From positions 664,226-728,225 of the forward strand of contig CP029803.1 of NCBI GenBank assembly GCA_003226295.1: a stretch of DNA of 64,000 nt. Reading direction: 5' to 3'. Shown in pieces: positions 51,965 through 61,029 of this stretch (the first letter of the stretch is position 1; each line of letters begins with the position of its first letter). The notes beneath the pieces are model-generated. The model saw nothing but the letters and a program-made list of their open reading frames with translations, did no database searches and was not told where the DNA came from. A program made the position numbers and the translations under genes. Source of the DNA: Candidatus Moanabacter tarae (GTDB taxonomy: Bacteria > Verrucomicrobiota > Verrucomicrobiia > Opitutales > UBA2987).

Positions 51965-52747
51965 ATGATTACGGCCAAGAACGTTTCTGTTTGCATAGGC
52001 AGGAAGGATATTTTGAAAGATGTTTCACTGACGATTATCCCAGGTCAGATTACTGTAGTTGTTGGTCCAAACGGGGCAGGGAAAACAACGTTACTCAAAA
52101 TCCTTTCCGGTGAACTGAGAGAGAGTAGAGGCGAGATACAATTCGAGGATCGGCCTATAGGGAAATGGTCCCCTAAGGATTTGGCCTGTCAAAGGGCTGT
52201 ACTCCCTCAGGTTTCCAGTCTGTCATTTCCCTTTACCGTGATGGATGTCGTATTGATGGGGAGGATACCCTACAATTTGGGAATTAAAGGTAGCAAGGAC
52301 CTTGAGATCGCACGCCGCGCACTTGAGATAGTAGATCTAACAGAGTTCGAGATGAGAAACTACACCACCCTTTCCGGCGGGGAGCAACAACGAGTTCATT
52401 TTGCACGGGTGCTGAGCCAGCTGTGGGAAGTGGACGAAGGTAAGAATAAATACTTGTTCCTTGATGAACCTACCACCAGTCTTGATCTCTTACATCAGCA
52501 CTCCATTTTGCGGATCGCAAAGCAATGGGCGGATCGAGGAATGGGGGTTTTTATTATCCTACACGACCTTAATTTGGCGATGAGTTATGCTGATATAGTT
52601 GTCTTGTTAAACAAAGGGGAACTAGTAGCCTTTGGCCCAACGAATGAGATATTGGTACCCGAAAACTTGGAATCGATATTCAGGGTCAAAACTAGGGTCA
52701 TAGGATTAGAGGATCGGGAGCATCCTTTGATCGTAATTGACCCCTAA
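51965..52747 (+). CDS. HmuV-like iron/heme ABC transporter ATPase
   Basis: From ATG at 51965 (MITAKNVSVCIGRKDILKDV) this is a 260-residue ATPase; an upstream GTG extension at 51902 has no family character. Seen: Walker A GPNGAGKTTLL, the HmuV-type signature LSGGEQQRVHFARVLSQLW, Walker B YLFLDEPTTSLDL and switch HDLNLAMSYAD. It probably energises the FecCD permease encoded 5.4 kb upstream. It overlaps the convergent fabD end by 4 nt. Confidence 0.9.
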   Translation: MITAKNVSVCIGRKDILKDVSLTIIPGQITVVVGPNGAGKTTLLKILSGELRESRGEIQFEDRPIGKWSPKDLACQRAVLPQVSSLSFPFTVMDVVLMGRIPYNLGIKGSKDLEIARRALEIVDLTEFEMRNYTTLSGGEQQRVHFARVLSQLWEVDEGKNKYLFLDEPTTSLDLLHQHSILRIAKQWADRGMGVFIILHDLNLAMSYADIVVLLNKGELVAFGPTNEILVPENLESIFRVKTRVIGLEDREHPLIVIDP

Positions 52748-53598
52748 GGATTTCGAGCTGCCTTTATTTTCTTTATAAGCCCGGTAAGGACATTCCCAGG
52801 TCCGACCTCTGTGATCTTTGGATCAGGTTGATCGAGAAGGTATTCAACAGTTTCTACCCAGCGAACTGTGTGATTAATCTGATTTTCAAGACTTGCCTTA
52901 ATTGAGTCATTTTGGAACGGGCGGCCTGTATAGTTCGATACGGTTCTAATTTTTAGAGGAAGAAAATTGATTTCAGTGAGATAATCCGAGAAGCCGCATG
53001 CTGCCGCATTCATGTATCGAGAGTGGAATGGGCCTCCAACTTTAAGGGGAAAAAAACGAGCATTTTCTTTAATTATGGCTTCTCGAACAAGGTTGAGGAT
53101 ATCCAATGGGCCGGATAGGACAATTTGATTTGGAGCATTGTAACTAGCAATATCTAAACTTTCAAAATCTATTTTATTTATTATACGAATCACAGATTCT
53201 GGGGTTAGACCTATGACTGCTGCCATGCCTCCGGTAGAGACCTGACTCATCAGTAGACTTCTGCGAAGGACAATCTTCAACCCTTCTTCGAAGTCAAAAG
53301 CTCCGGCTACATGTAACGCATTGTATTCCCCTAAGCTATGTCCAGCAACGAGTACAGGTGGTTTCCCCAGTTGCTGAATTAAAGCTTTGTAGGAGAGCGC
53401 ATTAACAACATATAGAGCTGGCTGCGTATATTCGGTTAGGTGGAGTTGCTTTTTCGGATCATCGAGACAGAGGCTTGATATGGAATAGCCTAGAATCCGA
53501 TCTGCCAAAGCCACTTCATCGGGAAATCGTTCAAACAAGTCCCCTCCCATTCCGACTTCTTGAGAACCTTGGCCAGGGAAAACACAAATTTCAGTCAC
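52744..53598 (-). CDS. fabD: Malonyl-CoA:ACP transacylase
   Basis: This 284-residue enzyme loads malonate onto acyl carrier protein for fatty acid synthesis. Seen: the N-terminus CVFPGQGSQEVGMG, the nucleophile Ser in GHSLGEYNAL (about residue 88), the Arg region LKIVLRRSLLMSQV, the catalytic His in GGPFHSRYM and EVGPGNVLTGLIKK at the C-terminus. It is slightly shorter than the usual 300-310 residues. No other fab gene is adjacent, so a standalone promoter is likely. Confidence 0.94.
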   Translation of the reverse strand: MTEICVFPGQGSQEVGMGGDLFERFPDEVALADRILGYSISSLCLDDPKKQLHLTEYTQPALYVVNALSYKALIQQLGKPPVLVAGHSLGEYNALHVAGAFDFEEGLKIVLRRSLLMSQVSTGGMAAVIGLTPESVIRIINKIDFESLDIASYNAPNQIVLSGPLDILNLVREAIIKENARFFPLKVGGPFHSRYMNAAACGFSDYLTEINFLPLKIRTVSNYTGRPFQNDSIKASLENQINHTVRWVETVEYLLDQPDPKITEVGPGNVLTGLIKKIKAARNP

Positions 53599-53883
53599 TG
53601 GTTAAAGCGATTGATAAGGAGGAAAGGAATTGCAAGTTCAATGTAGTTGAAACAGAACAATGATTCTGTGGATGCTTTTATTTGATTAGCTATAAAAGTT
53701 TCCATTTTGTTGCGTTAACTGTACGGAAGACTCTCGGGTGTTTAGGGGGGGATTGCGATAGATAAACATCTTTGATGGTATGCTACAGTTAGGCGTCTGC
53801 CAGAAAGGTGTGGTTCTGGCCAGCTTTTTGTATAGGACAAGATGTAGCAAAGTAACGTTTCAGGGACATGTCGGAATAGAAGA

Positions 53884-54849
53884 CTAACGCTGACCTTTCC
53901 CCGGTGCATCTAGTCCTATATTGGTCAGAGCTCCGAACAAGGTTTCCAATTTGGCTACATCTGATTCGGGAAGGGCGGGACGGAGAAGCGAGTCGATGTT
54001 TGCTTTTAAATGATCCAGATTTCCTGTACCGAACAAGACCACATCGGGACCGTTTGAGTGACGGCAGTAGCGATAGGCAGCGTCGATTATAGATAGCGCC
54101 CCAGCTTCGTGAATGAGGAAATCAAGAGGTTCAGCGTCTTGATTAAATTCCATAGGGAGTTGCCCTTTTTCTACCAGAGTTCTAACTACGCGCTTAAGGC
54201 GTCCCGATTCACTAAACAGTAGTCTGACCGCAAACATACAAAGCACGCCAATGTTTTTTTCTCGTGTTATAGGGAATATCAGTTTTCGGGCTGATTGGTG
54301 CAGCATGTGGAAAGCCACCATGATTACTGGAAAAAATTCTGTTTTTACAGCGCGTGCTAATGTTCTGTGCCCAGAATCTTCGGGAGGAGATTCTGTAATA
54401 CCGAGGAATTTGAACTTTCCCTTTTCTTGCTGTCTTATTAGAAATGGTAAGACAGTTTCGCATACGTAATCGTATTCTTTCGGACGTACCCCGTGTAGAT
54501 GAAATACTTCGACGTAGTCGACTCCTAGTGATTGAAGTGAATGTTCGAGGCTTAGCGTCAACTGTTCTGGAGACTGAAGTCCATTCTCTTTGTTTACTAA
54601 CGCTTTCGTTGAAAGGACCAGTTCATCCCGTTCGTATCCTTTGATCGCTCTGCCAACTAATGATTCGGTGCCGTATACGGCTGCCGTATCAATAAAAGTA
54701 ACTCCCAAATCAAGTGCTTTTCGGATAATCGAAATGGAATCGGCATCGCTCTTCCCAGTACCCTTTCCGATCCTACTGAACCCACCGCAGCCAAGTCCCG
54801 CTACACTAACCTTAAGTTCTGTTCTTCCTAAACTTGTGTACTCCATCAA
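53884..54849 (-). CDS. Aldo/keto reductase
   Basis: This 321-residue NAD(P)H-dependent TIM-barrel reductase has the catalytic tetrad: Asp54 and Tyr59 in FIDTAAVYG, Lys82 in LSTKAL and His119 in VFHLHG. The first strand and loop (VSVAGLGCGGFSRIGK, residues 14-29) are typical of the family. The same 15-residue block recurs in the PhyH-like protein encoded nearby in the opposite direction. The substrate is unknown; a sugar or aldehyde is likely given the neighbourhood. Confidence 0.92.
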   Translation of the reverse strand: MMEYTSLGRTELKVSVAGLGCGGFSRIGKGTGKSDADSISIIRKALDLGVTFIDTAAVYGTESLVGRAIKGYERDELVLSTKALVNKENGLQSPEQLTLSLEHSLQSLGVDYVEVFHLHGVRPKEYDYVCETVLPFLIRQQEKGKFKFLGITESPPEDSGHRTLARAVKTEFFPVIMVAFHMLHQSARKLIFPITREKNIGVLCMFAVRLLFSESGRLKRVVRTLVEKGQLPMEFNQDAEPLDFLIHEAGALSIIDAAYRYCRHSNGPDVVLFGTGNLDHLKANIDSLLRPALPESDVAKLETLFGALTNIGLDAPGKGQR

Positions 54850-55417
54850 GAAAAATCACGAATTACCTTAATTCCAGTATTTTGGGTACTCATTTGTAAA
54901 TTGGAGGAAGATCCCTTAATGGGTGGAGATTCGAGAACGGATACACTATTAACGGTGGTATTAGTTGAGGCGTTTCTACCATTACACAAGCTTAACAAAG
55001 TATTGGAGTCTGGTTGATGTTTCTTTTCTCTTTCATGATTTGCAACCGTGATCATTTCCCAGATCTGCACTCCAGGGTATCAGTATCGACCCTCTGATTC
55101 CCAGTCTCTTATTTGGCTCTGAGTCTCAAGAGCGAGGAAAGAACTCTTTTGTTGGATTTATTATCCGGCGCTTTCAATTTTCTTTCCTTGACTTTAGGGT
55201 AGGGTGAACTACCTGGACTCCTGATAAAAATCTTTAGAATAAAACGGTGAGAAATTAACTTAGAATGTTAAATCAAAATCCAAAGCGATTTTCAATAGAT
55301 GGATACTGTTTATTCAAGGGAGTGTTCAATGATGAGGAGGTGAAGTCGAATCAGATTCTTTTGAACGAAGCCAGCGTAGCCGGACTTGGCTGCGGCGAGT
55401 TTAGCAGGATCGGTAAA
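54763..55417. repeat. Inverted 45-bp coding repeat (arms 54763-54807 and 55373-55417)
   Basis: The reverse complement of 54763-54807 matches 55373-55417 at 37 of 45 bases, in the same codon register. Fourteen of 15 encoded residues are identical, and seven of the eight base differences are third-position and synonymous. Matching stops abruptly on both sides. The arms lie in the aldo/keto reductase and in the PhyH-like gene. Confidence 0.85.
54850..55264. other. 415-bp divergent intergenic region
   Basis: This region separates the aldo/keto reductase from the divergent PhyH-like gene and lies between the arms of the shared inverted block. No gene, ribosome site or terminator stands out. Confidence 0.5.
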
Positions 55418-56032
55418 CTAGATAGGCCTAACTATTTGGGTGAACCGCATGTACGTGATGATCGTTGGCTGCAGATTTGTCGACACCAACGACTACTTGA
55501 TGCAGTAGAATCCGTATTGGGTCCGAATCTGATTCTAGTTTTCTCTAGTGTATTCATCAAACCACCGAAGAGTGTAGATACAGTACCCTGGCATCAGGAT
55601 AATAATTATTGGCCGAGTGTGCACGGTACTAAGGTTGTTACGGTATGGCTGGCCATAGATGATGCCAATAAGAAGAATTCGGCTATGAGGGTAATTCCAG
55701 GCTCACATGTTGGTTTTGAGGAACAAGTTACTGTTCCTTCATTAGGGAATGACATGTTGAATAAAAAGATAGTGGTTTCCCCCGATATTGAAGCGTGCGC
55801 CGTAACTTTAGAGATGGCTGCAGGAAGTTTGTCCATTCACGATTCCTTCTTACACCATAGCAGTGACAAAAACCGAACAGGACGACGGCGAGCTGGATAT
55901 ACAATTCGCTACTGTAGTACAGATACTTCTTGGGTGGACCTGGATGAACATCCCATACCTGTATACCTCGTACGCGGGAAAGCTGGGAAACACGGAGAGC
56001 GGTATATTGACTTACGCCCGAAAAACGAATAG
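55265..56032 (+). CDS. Phytanoyl-CoA dioxygenase (PhyH)-like oxygenase
   Basis: This 255-residue protein has the jellyroll of Fe(II)/2-oxoglutarate oxygenases. Iron ligands are His110 and Asp112 in PWHQD and a His in FLHHSSDKN (about 197), with Arg in RRRAGYTIRY for 2-oxoglutarate. The substrate is unknown; such proteins are common in marine bacteria. Residues 37-51 repeat the N-terminal cofactor loop of the neighbouring aldo/keto reductase almost exactly, although the overall length from DEEV to LLDAVE is normal for the family. No ribosome site is clear. Confidence 0.87.
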   Translation: MLNQNPKRFSIDGYCLFKGVFNDEEVKSNQILLNEASVAGLGCGEFSRIGKLDRPNYLGEPHVRDDRWLQICRHQRLLDAVESVLGPNLILVFSSVFIKPPKSVDTVPWHQDNNYWPSVHGTKVVTVWLAIDDANKKNSAMRVIPGSHVGFEEQVTVPSLGNDMLNKKIVVSPDIEACAVTLEMAAGSLSIHDSFLHHSSDKNRTGRRRAGYTIRYCSTDTSWVDLDEHPIPVYLVRGKAGKHGERYIDLRPKNE

Positions 56033-56119
56033 AAAATTTAGGTATTTGGGACTTCTATATCAGGCATCTATTTGTGCTAGTTATTAGCTATGATCTTTCT
56101 ATAAAGTTGGAAATCCAGG

Positions 56120-56923
56120 ATGTTTAAAGAGATCTCAGCCTTCATAGGGCTTGAAGAATGGCTTGTCTCAAAGATGGGGAGATCTCTTAAATCGGGATTT
56201 TTCGAATTTCCCGGAGAAGCATATCCTGAATCGTTGCTGGCCTATCGCATTGGCAAGATGTCGATGTTGCGAACGACAGAGAGATTGTCTGACGAAGTAA
56301 GAAATATCACAAATAGTCTTTCTGAAGACGAACTCTTTTCCATTTTTGGCTCTTACGAACTGTCTAGAGTTACGTTGCCTCATGGGGTAAGCGTATTTGG
56401 TCCGAATTTTTACTACTTTGGAGATGCTAGGACATTTAAGCCCTGTAAAAAGGAGATTGCGGTTTTACTGTCTAAGGAGGAGGTGGTTAGAATGGGCGAT
56501 TCAGAGATTTTTTGGCACTGCGATTGGGAGCGATCATCTGCGAATTTTGGTATTATAGAAAATAACAAGCTAGTAGCACTTACGACAGTATGGCCCCTTG
56601 GAGGGCCGGTCTACGAGATTGGCGTAGATGTAGCTCCCAAATTAGGACTTTGCGGCTTAGGGCGGATCGTCATGAGTGCCGCCTGCCGATGGGTTTTAGA
56701 TCGTGAAGGGTTGATTTTCGCTCGTTCTGCTCAGTGGAATATTCCTTCAGTACGTCTATTGCGCTCTATGGGATTACGATATACGCTAAGTGATCTCACA
56801 GGTAACCGAGGTCCGTTTAGGGTCCCGCCTCAACCATTGGGTAAACCCCTGCCAGGTGACGGAGAAATTCTAGATCTCTATCCTGTTTGGGCACAGAACC
56901 GGGACATTATCAGGGTAGGATAA
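56120..56923 (+). CDS. GNAT-fold acetyltransferase-like protein
   Basis: This 267-residue protein has a C-terminal region resembling GNAT enzymes: a strand YEIGVDVAP, the acetyl-CoA loop KLGLCGLGRIVMSAACRWVLD and RSAQWNIPSVRLLRSMGLR, which is the usual N-x-x-S...GF/LR segment. The N-terminal 120 residues are not recognised. Acetylation target is unknown. It follows the PhyH-like gene on the same strand after 87 nt. Confidence 0.65.
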   Translation: MFKEISAFIGLEEWLVSKMGRSLKSGFFEFPGEAYPESLLAYRIGKMSMLRTTERLSDEVRNITNSLSEDELFSIFGSYELSRVTLPHGVSVFGPNFYYFGDARTFKPCKKEIAVLLSKEEVVRMGDSEIFWHCDWERSSANFGIIENNKLVALTTVWPLGGPVYEIGVDVAPKLGLCGLGRIVMSAACRWVLDREGLIFARSAQWNIPSVRLLRSMGLRYTLSDLTGNRGPFRVPPQPLGKPLPGDGEILDLYPVWAQNRDIIRVG

Positions 56924-56984
56924 CTAGGAAACATCATCTCCTATAACAGTATCAGAAATAAGATCTAGGATATCTTCGAAGTCC

Positions 56985-58043
56985 TTATCCGGTGCCCTTA
57001 TAAACGGCTAGCGCAGCCAAAAGCGCTTTGATATAGCCGACAGAATAGGATAGACCATGATGCGCCACCTGCCTGCTGGCAGGATTCATATTCTCTTCCC
57101 AATCGCCCTCGAGAATGGGAATATGGTCCGGATTGATACAACCATCAAAGCCCACTTTGTCTAGTTCTAGTATGATCTTGAACATGTTCATATCGCCGTC
57201 ATCTAGGGCTGTTTCTTCGTAGGCTTTGGCAGTGGCCAATGATCCCCGAATGTTACGGAAGTGGATCATGAAAAGTCGTCCCTTGCGTCCATAATTATTT
57301 AATTCATCGAGAATCAGAGGTAGGCCTCCGGCTTCGGCTCGTGTACCACAACAGTAGAGATAACCAACTTGCTTGCTTGGAAAAGCATCGATGATGCGGT
57401 GAAACCCGAGGGAGCCGAAGGGTGTCTCAGGAAGAGGGACGTCACTGGGGTGCATGGCCAATCTTATATTGTGTTCTTCCGCAATCGGCACGAGTTCTTG
57501 GTAGACAAGGCAAAAATGTTTCCACCAACTATCCAGTTGCTCGGGATCGGGGGCAGTTGTGTCGATAGGATTCCAGACGTGGACCCTTCGGGCCTGTAAC
57601 TCGCTTTCTGAAACTTTGTGAGCGTGGCCTTGCAGCATTGTAGCTCCATGCGCTGTATAACCGCCGCGATGAACCGGTCGATTAAACCGCAATAAATGGT
57701 TGAATGTGTCCCCTTGGCAACGTTGTCGAGCGATAGGTACTCCAGCTTCAGCGAAAACTTTTAGAGCATTAATACTGTTCTCAAGTTCTCGCTCGGCGCC
57801 CTCGCGATCGAGAAAAAAATCTTCTGTTATGTCGGGCAAAGTTGCGCGGTTCCAATCCATCCCCCAGGATCGCAGCTTGCGGCGGATCTTTATTAATTCA
57901 TCGAAATCTGGATAACCTTGGTCGGCGACACCGGGAAACCAGGCACCGTCTCCGAAGTCGATACAATCGACTCCTAGTTGTACCATTTTGCGAAGGTAAT
58001 TTTCAGAGAGCTCGGGATCGTTAGATACAGATATACGCATCAT
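56985..58043 (-). CDS. Mannonate dehydratase-like (UxuA-family) enzyme
   Basis: This 352-residue TIM-barrel protein resembles UxuA, which dehydrates D-mannonate to 2-keto-3-deoxygluconate. Matching segments are LAMHPSDVPLP, CCGTRAEAGG, FMIHFRNIRGS, CINPDHIPILEGD and HHGLSYSVGYIKALL, which carry the metal and substrate ligands in the family. The N-terminal start could be either of two adjacent Met codons. A distinct sugar-acid or xylose-isomerase-like substrate is possible. Confidence 0.83.
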   Translation of the reverse strand: MMRISVSNDPELSENYLRKMVQLGVDCIDFGDGAWFPGVADQGYPDFDELIKIRRKLRSWGMDWNRATLPDITEDFFLDREGAERELENSINALKVFAEAGVPIARQRCQGDTFNHLLRFNRPVHRGGYTAHGATMLQGHAHKVSESELQARRVHVWNPIDTTAPDPEQLDSWWKHFCLVYQELVPIAEEHNIRLAMHPSDVPLPETPFGSLGFHRIIDAFPSKQVGYLYCCGTRAEAGGLPLILDELNNYGRKGRLFMIHFRNIRGSLATAKAYEETALDDGDMNMFKIILELDKVGFDGCINPDHIPILEGDWEENMNPASRQVAHHGLSYSVGYIKALLAALAVYKGTG

Positions 58044-58368
58044 GATTTTTCTACCTTTACAAAATTATCCCCAGATGTCTATAGAAGAGTCTAGTAGAAC
58101 TCTATTTTAGAGCACTTATTTTCCGCTATGATTTCACTGAACCATTGAGAGCAAGATGAGTAATCCTAGCTATACTAGTCTGAATTAAAGGACTGAATTT
58201 ATATGGTATTCCCTAGATTTTAGCTTAAGGCGAGACCAATTTCCATTTGGATTAGTAATCAATAATTGAACTACGGATAGCGTTGATTAAGCGTATATCT
58301 GACCTTCTAAATCAGTTGGTGGAGGCTTGCTTTGAAGAGAAAACATCTTCAGGAACAGTAGTACAGAA
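58044..58368. other. 325-bp divergent intergenic region
   Basis: AT-rich spacer between two divergent genes. Nothing beyond the expected promoters can be inferred, and none is distinct. Confidence 0.5.
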
Positions 58369-59433
58369 ATGAAAGTTGGGAAACGACAGGAATTGGGTGT
58401 TCATGGTCTAGAAATAACTTGTATGGGATTTGGGGGAGCACCGTTTGGCAATCTGTTTGCAACCGTATCGGAATCAGATGTTACGGATTGTTTGGTTACC
58501 GCTCATTCCCTTGGGATTCGCTATTTTGATACCGCACCTCTTTATGGTTATGGCCTTAGTGAACAACGATATGGAGCTAATTTTTCACGGTTTAGGCGAG
58601 ACGAATTTGCTATCTCTACGAAGGTAGGTTATTCGCTTATTCCGCTCCAAGAAAACGATCCCCAAAATCCGAAGATTCCAAACTCAGATCAGTTTTTCAT
58701 TGACCATCCTCCGTTCAAAGCCGTGTTCGACTATTCTGCGGAGGCCGTAAAAAAATCTCTTGTTGAAAGTATGGAGCGGTTGAAGACTGATCGATTGGAT
58801 ATCGTTTATATTCACGATCCTGACGAAGGGGTCAGCCTGAAACCTGGTGTCGATCCATATGCATCAAGCCATTTTAAGGAGGCGATGAATGGTGCATACA
58901 GGGTACTCGATGAGTTACGTTCCCAGGGAGTAGTAAAAGCAATCGGGGTGGGGATGAACCAGTGGCAAATGTTGGCTGATTTTGCGCGAGCAGGAGACTT
59001 TGATTGTTTTCTTCTTGCAGGGCGCTATACATTGCTGGAGCAGGATTCATTGCGTGGTTTGTTGTCAGATTGCGAGAGGAAGGGAGTTCAAATCGTGATT
59101 GGGGGACCATACAACTCGGGGATTTTGGTAACAGGTGCAGTCGAGGGAGCTTATTACAATTATTCGGTAGCTCCCCCTCCCATTCTTCAAAAAGTATCGG
59201 AAATCCAGAAAGTTTGCGAGAGGCATGGAGTAAGGTTGGCCGCTGCAGCTCTGCAGTTTCCTTTGGCTCATCCTGCCGTTGTTAGTGTTATACCCGGAGG
59301 ACGTACTGCCTTTGAAGTTAAAGCCAATGTGGAACTATTTGAGGAGGATATTCCATCGGATTTTTGGGCTGAATTGAAAAATGAGAGATTGATTGATGAA
59401 GAGGCGCCCGTTCCAGATTTGGAAACACTGTGA
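58369..59433 (+). CDS. Aldo/keto reductase (fucose/galactose dehydrogenase-like)
   Basis: This 354-residue reductase resembles the AKR branch containing L-fucose, L-galactose and D-threo-aldose dehydrogenases. Tetrad residues are Asp and Tyr in YFDTAPLYG, Lys in ISTKVGY and His in VYIHDPDEG. The C-terminal SVIPGGRTAFEVKANVELF segment is typical. It would oxidise a sugar to a lactone or acid, which fits the nearby mannonate-type and enolase-type dehydratases. Confidence 0.9.
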   Translation: MKVGKRQELGVHGLEITCMGFGGAPFGNLFATVSESDVTDCLVTAHSLGIRYFDTAPLYGYGLSEQRYGANFSRFRRDEFAISTKVGYSLIPLQENDPQNPKIPNSDQFFIDHPPFKAVFDYSAEAVKKSLVESMERLKTDRLDIVYIHDPDEGVSLKPGVDPYASSHFKEAMNGAYRVLDELRSQGVVKAIGVGMNQWQMLADFARAGDFDCFLLAGRYTLLEQDSLRGLLSDCERKGVQIVIGGPYNSGILVTGAVEGAYYNYSVAPPPILQKVSEIQKVCERHGVRLAAAALQFPLAHPAVVSVIPGGRTAFEVKANVELFEEDIPSDFWAELKNERLIDEEAPVPDLETL

Positions 59434-59774
59434 CGTTGGCAGGCTATCTTGTAACTATCAAGTGAGGTGCCTTTCGTTTCCAAAGTTTATCTCTTAGCGC
59501 CAAATCGGTATTCAAGGTTTAGGGAAATAGAATCGTTGATAGATTTAACCGGAGGCGTGAATGACTAATTTCTATACTGTTATGAATGCGATCGTTCCAG
59601 TGGAATACAAGACATTCCTGAGATATTGCTCTAATAGCCAACCCGTAGTAGACGATTATTCATTTCTTCACTTTTTATTTTAATGAAATTAGACTCCTTG
59701 GAACTGACATCTGGACTTTTGAGAATTTTTGTGGCGTGATGATCTTTTCCCCTGACCTTCTTTGATTAGTTTTC
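59434..59774. other. 341-bp intergenic region
   Basis: No supported gene, terminator or ribosome site is seen between the sugar dehydrogenase and the first dipeptidase. Confidence 0.5.
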
Positions 59775-60920
59775 ATGTCTTCCAACCCTATACTTATTGT
59801 CGATGGCCATCTCGACATGGCCTTCAACGCGCTTTTTTACAGGCGGGACCTTACCCAGTCAGTTAAAGTGCTTAGGGAGCGTGAAGATCCCTATGCAGAA
59901 GGGAATTCGAAAACTCCAGCGGTTTTACCACAAGACCTGCTGCGTCGCAAAGGGCCAGTTCGGAGATGGTATACTCCTACTGTGGCTCTCCCGGATATGC
60001 GTAAGGGCCGGGTTGGAATCATGCTTTCTACTATTATGGCAAGGGTGCAAAATCCGTCTCTTTATAGCCATAATTCGGTTCGAACCCAAGCAGTGGCCCA
60101 TGCCCGAGGTATCTCACATTTGGCATATTACCAAGCCCTAGAAAGGGTTGGTGAGATCGTTTTTATTAAAGACCTAACTGATCTTGACAGCTGTGTGGCT
60201 TCGTGGAGAGATCCCGCTGATGATACTCCAGTGGGTTTGATCCTTACGATGGAAAGTGCTGATCCAATCTTTGGTCCTGACGATGTTTCATTTTGGTGGG
60301 AAGCTGGTCTTCGTTCAGTTACACTCACTCATTTCGGGATAAACACTTATGGCCACGGGACGGGGACGGAAGGGGGTCTCTTTCCGCCTGCGTATGCTAT
60401 GATGGATGCTCTTAAGGAGACGAATATAGCTATAGACCTGACCCACGCTTCAGACCAGTGTTTTTGGCAGATCCTCGACTACTGGGACGGGCCAGTTCAT
60501 GCTAGCCACTGTAATTGTCGAGCTTTGGTTCCGGGTCAGAGACACCTGAGTGATGATATGATTAAAGCCCTTACCGAACGAGGGGGTGTGATCGGTCTAA
60601 TGTTTGCGGAAAGCACATTAAGTCCAAAATGGAATTTTGAGGATCGTAAGACTCATTATCCTACTGCTACTCGCCCCATGAAATCTGTAATAGAACACAT
60701 CAACCATATTTGCGATTTGGTAGGCAATACAGATTGTATTGCTTTTGGAACTGATCTGGATGGTGGGTTTGGCCTCGAGCTTTCACCAACAGATTTCAAT
60801 ACGATCGATGACCTGCAATATTTTCTGGAGATTATGCGTGATGCCGGGTACGACGAGGAACAGGTTGAAAAGTTTGCTAATGGGAATTTGGTTAGGTTTT
60901 TTCGGGAGATTTGGACTTAA
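59775..60920 (+). CDS. Membrane dipeptidase (peptidase M19), first copy
   Basis: This 381-residue zinc dipeptidase-family protein has ligands in VDGHLD (His, Asp), the bridging Glu in TMESADP, His in DLTHASDQ, His in ASHCNCRAL and Asp in GTDLDGG. It has no signal peptide, so it is cytoplasmic despite the family name. M19 enzymes cleave dipeptides, often with a D-residue, and some act on amide or lactone substrates. A paralogue follows 109 nt downstream. Confidence 0.92.
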   Translation: MSSNPILIVDGHLDMAFNALFYRRDLTQSVKVLREREDPYAEGNSKTPAVLPQDLLRRKGPVRRWYTPTVALPDMRKGRVGIMLSTIMARVQNPSLYSHNSVRTQAVAHARGISHLAYYQALERVGEIVFIKDLTDLDSCVASWRDPADDTPVGLILTMESADPIFGPDDVSFWWEAGLRSVTLTHFGINTYGHGTGTEGGLFPPAYAMMDALKETNIAIDLTHASDQCFWQILDYWDGPVHASHCNCRALVPGQRHLSDDMIKALTERGGVIGLMFAESTLSPKWNFEDRKTHYPTATRPMKSVIEHINHICDLVGNTDCIAFGTDLDGGFGLELSPTDFNTIDDLQYFLEIMRDAGYDEEQVEKFANGNLVRFFREIWT

Positions 60921-61029
60921 AAGAAGCTGTTGTGTTTGGCAGACGGAGGTCGACTTGAATTTAGAATTATTACGCCTTATTGGAGAGAGAGAAGGTCTAT
61001 AGCTACAGCATCAATCAGAAGAGAGTGCT

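Noticed and set aside
51726-51968. Plus-strand frame of 80 codons before the HmuV-like gene
   Set aside because: No family character, no ribosome site, and it overlaps the true ATPase start.
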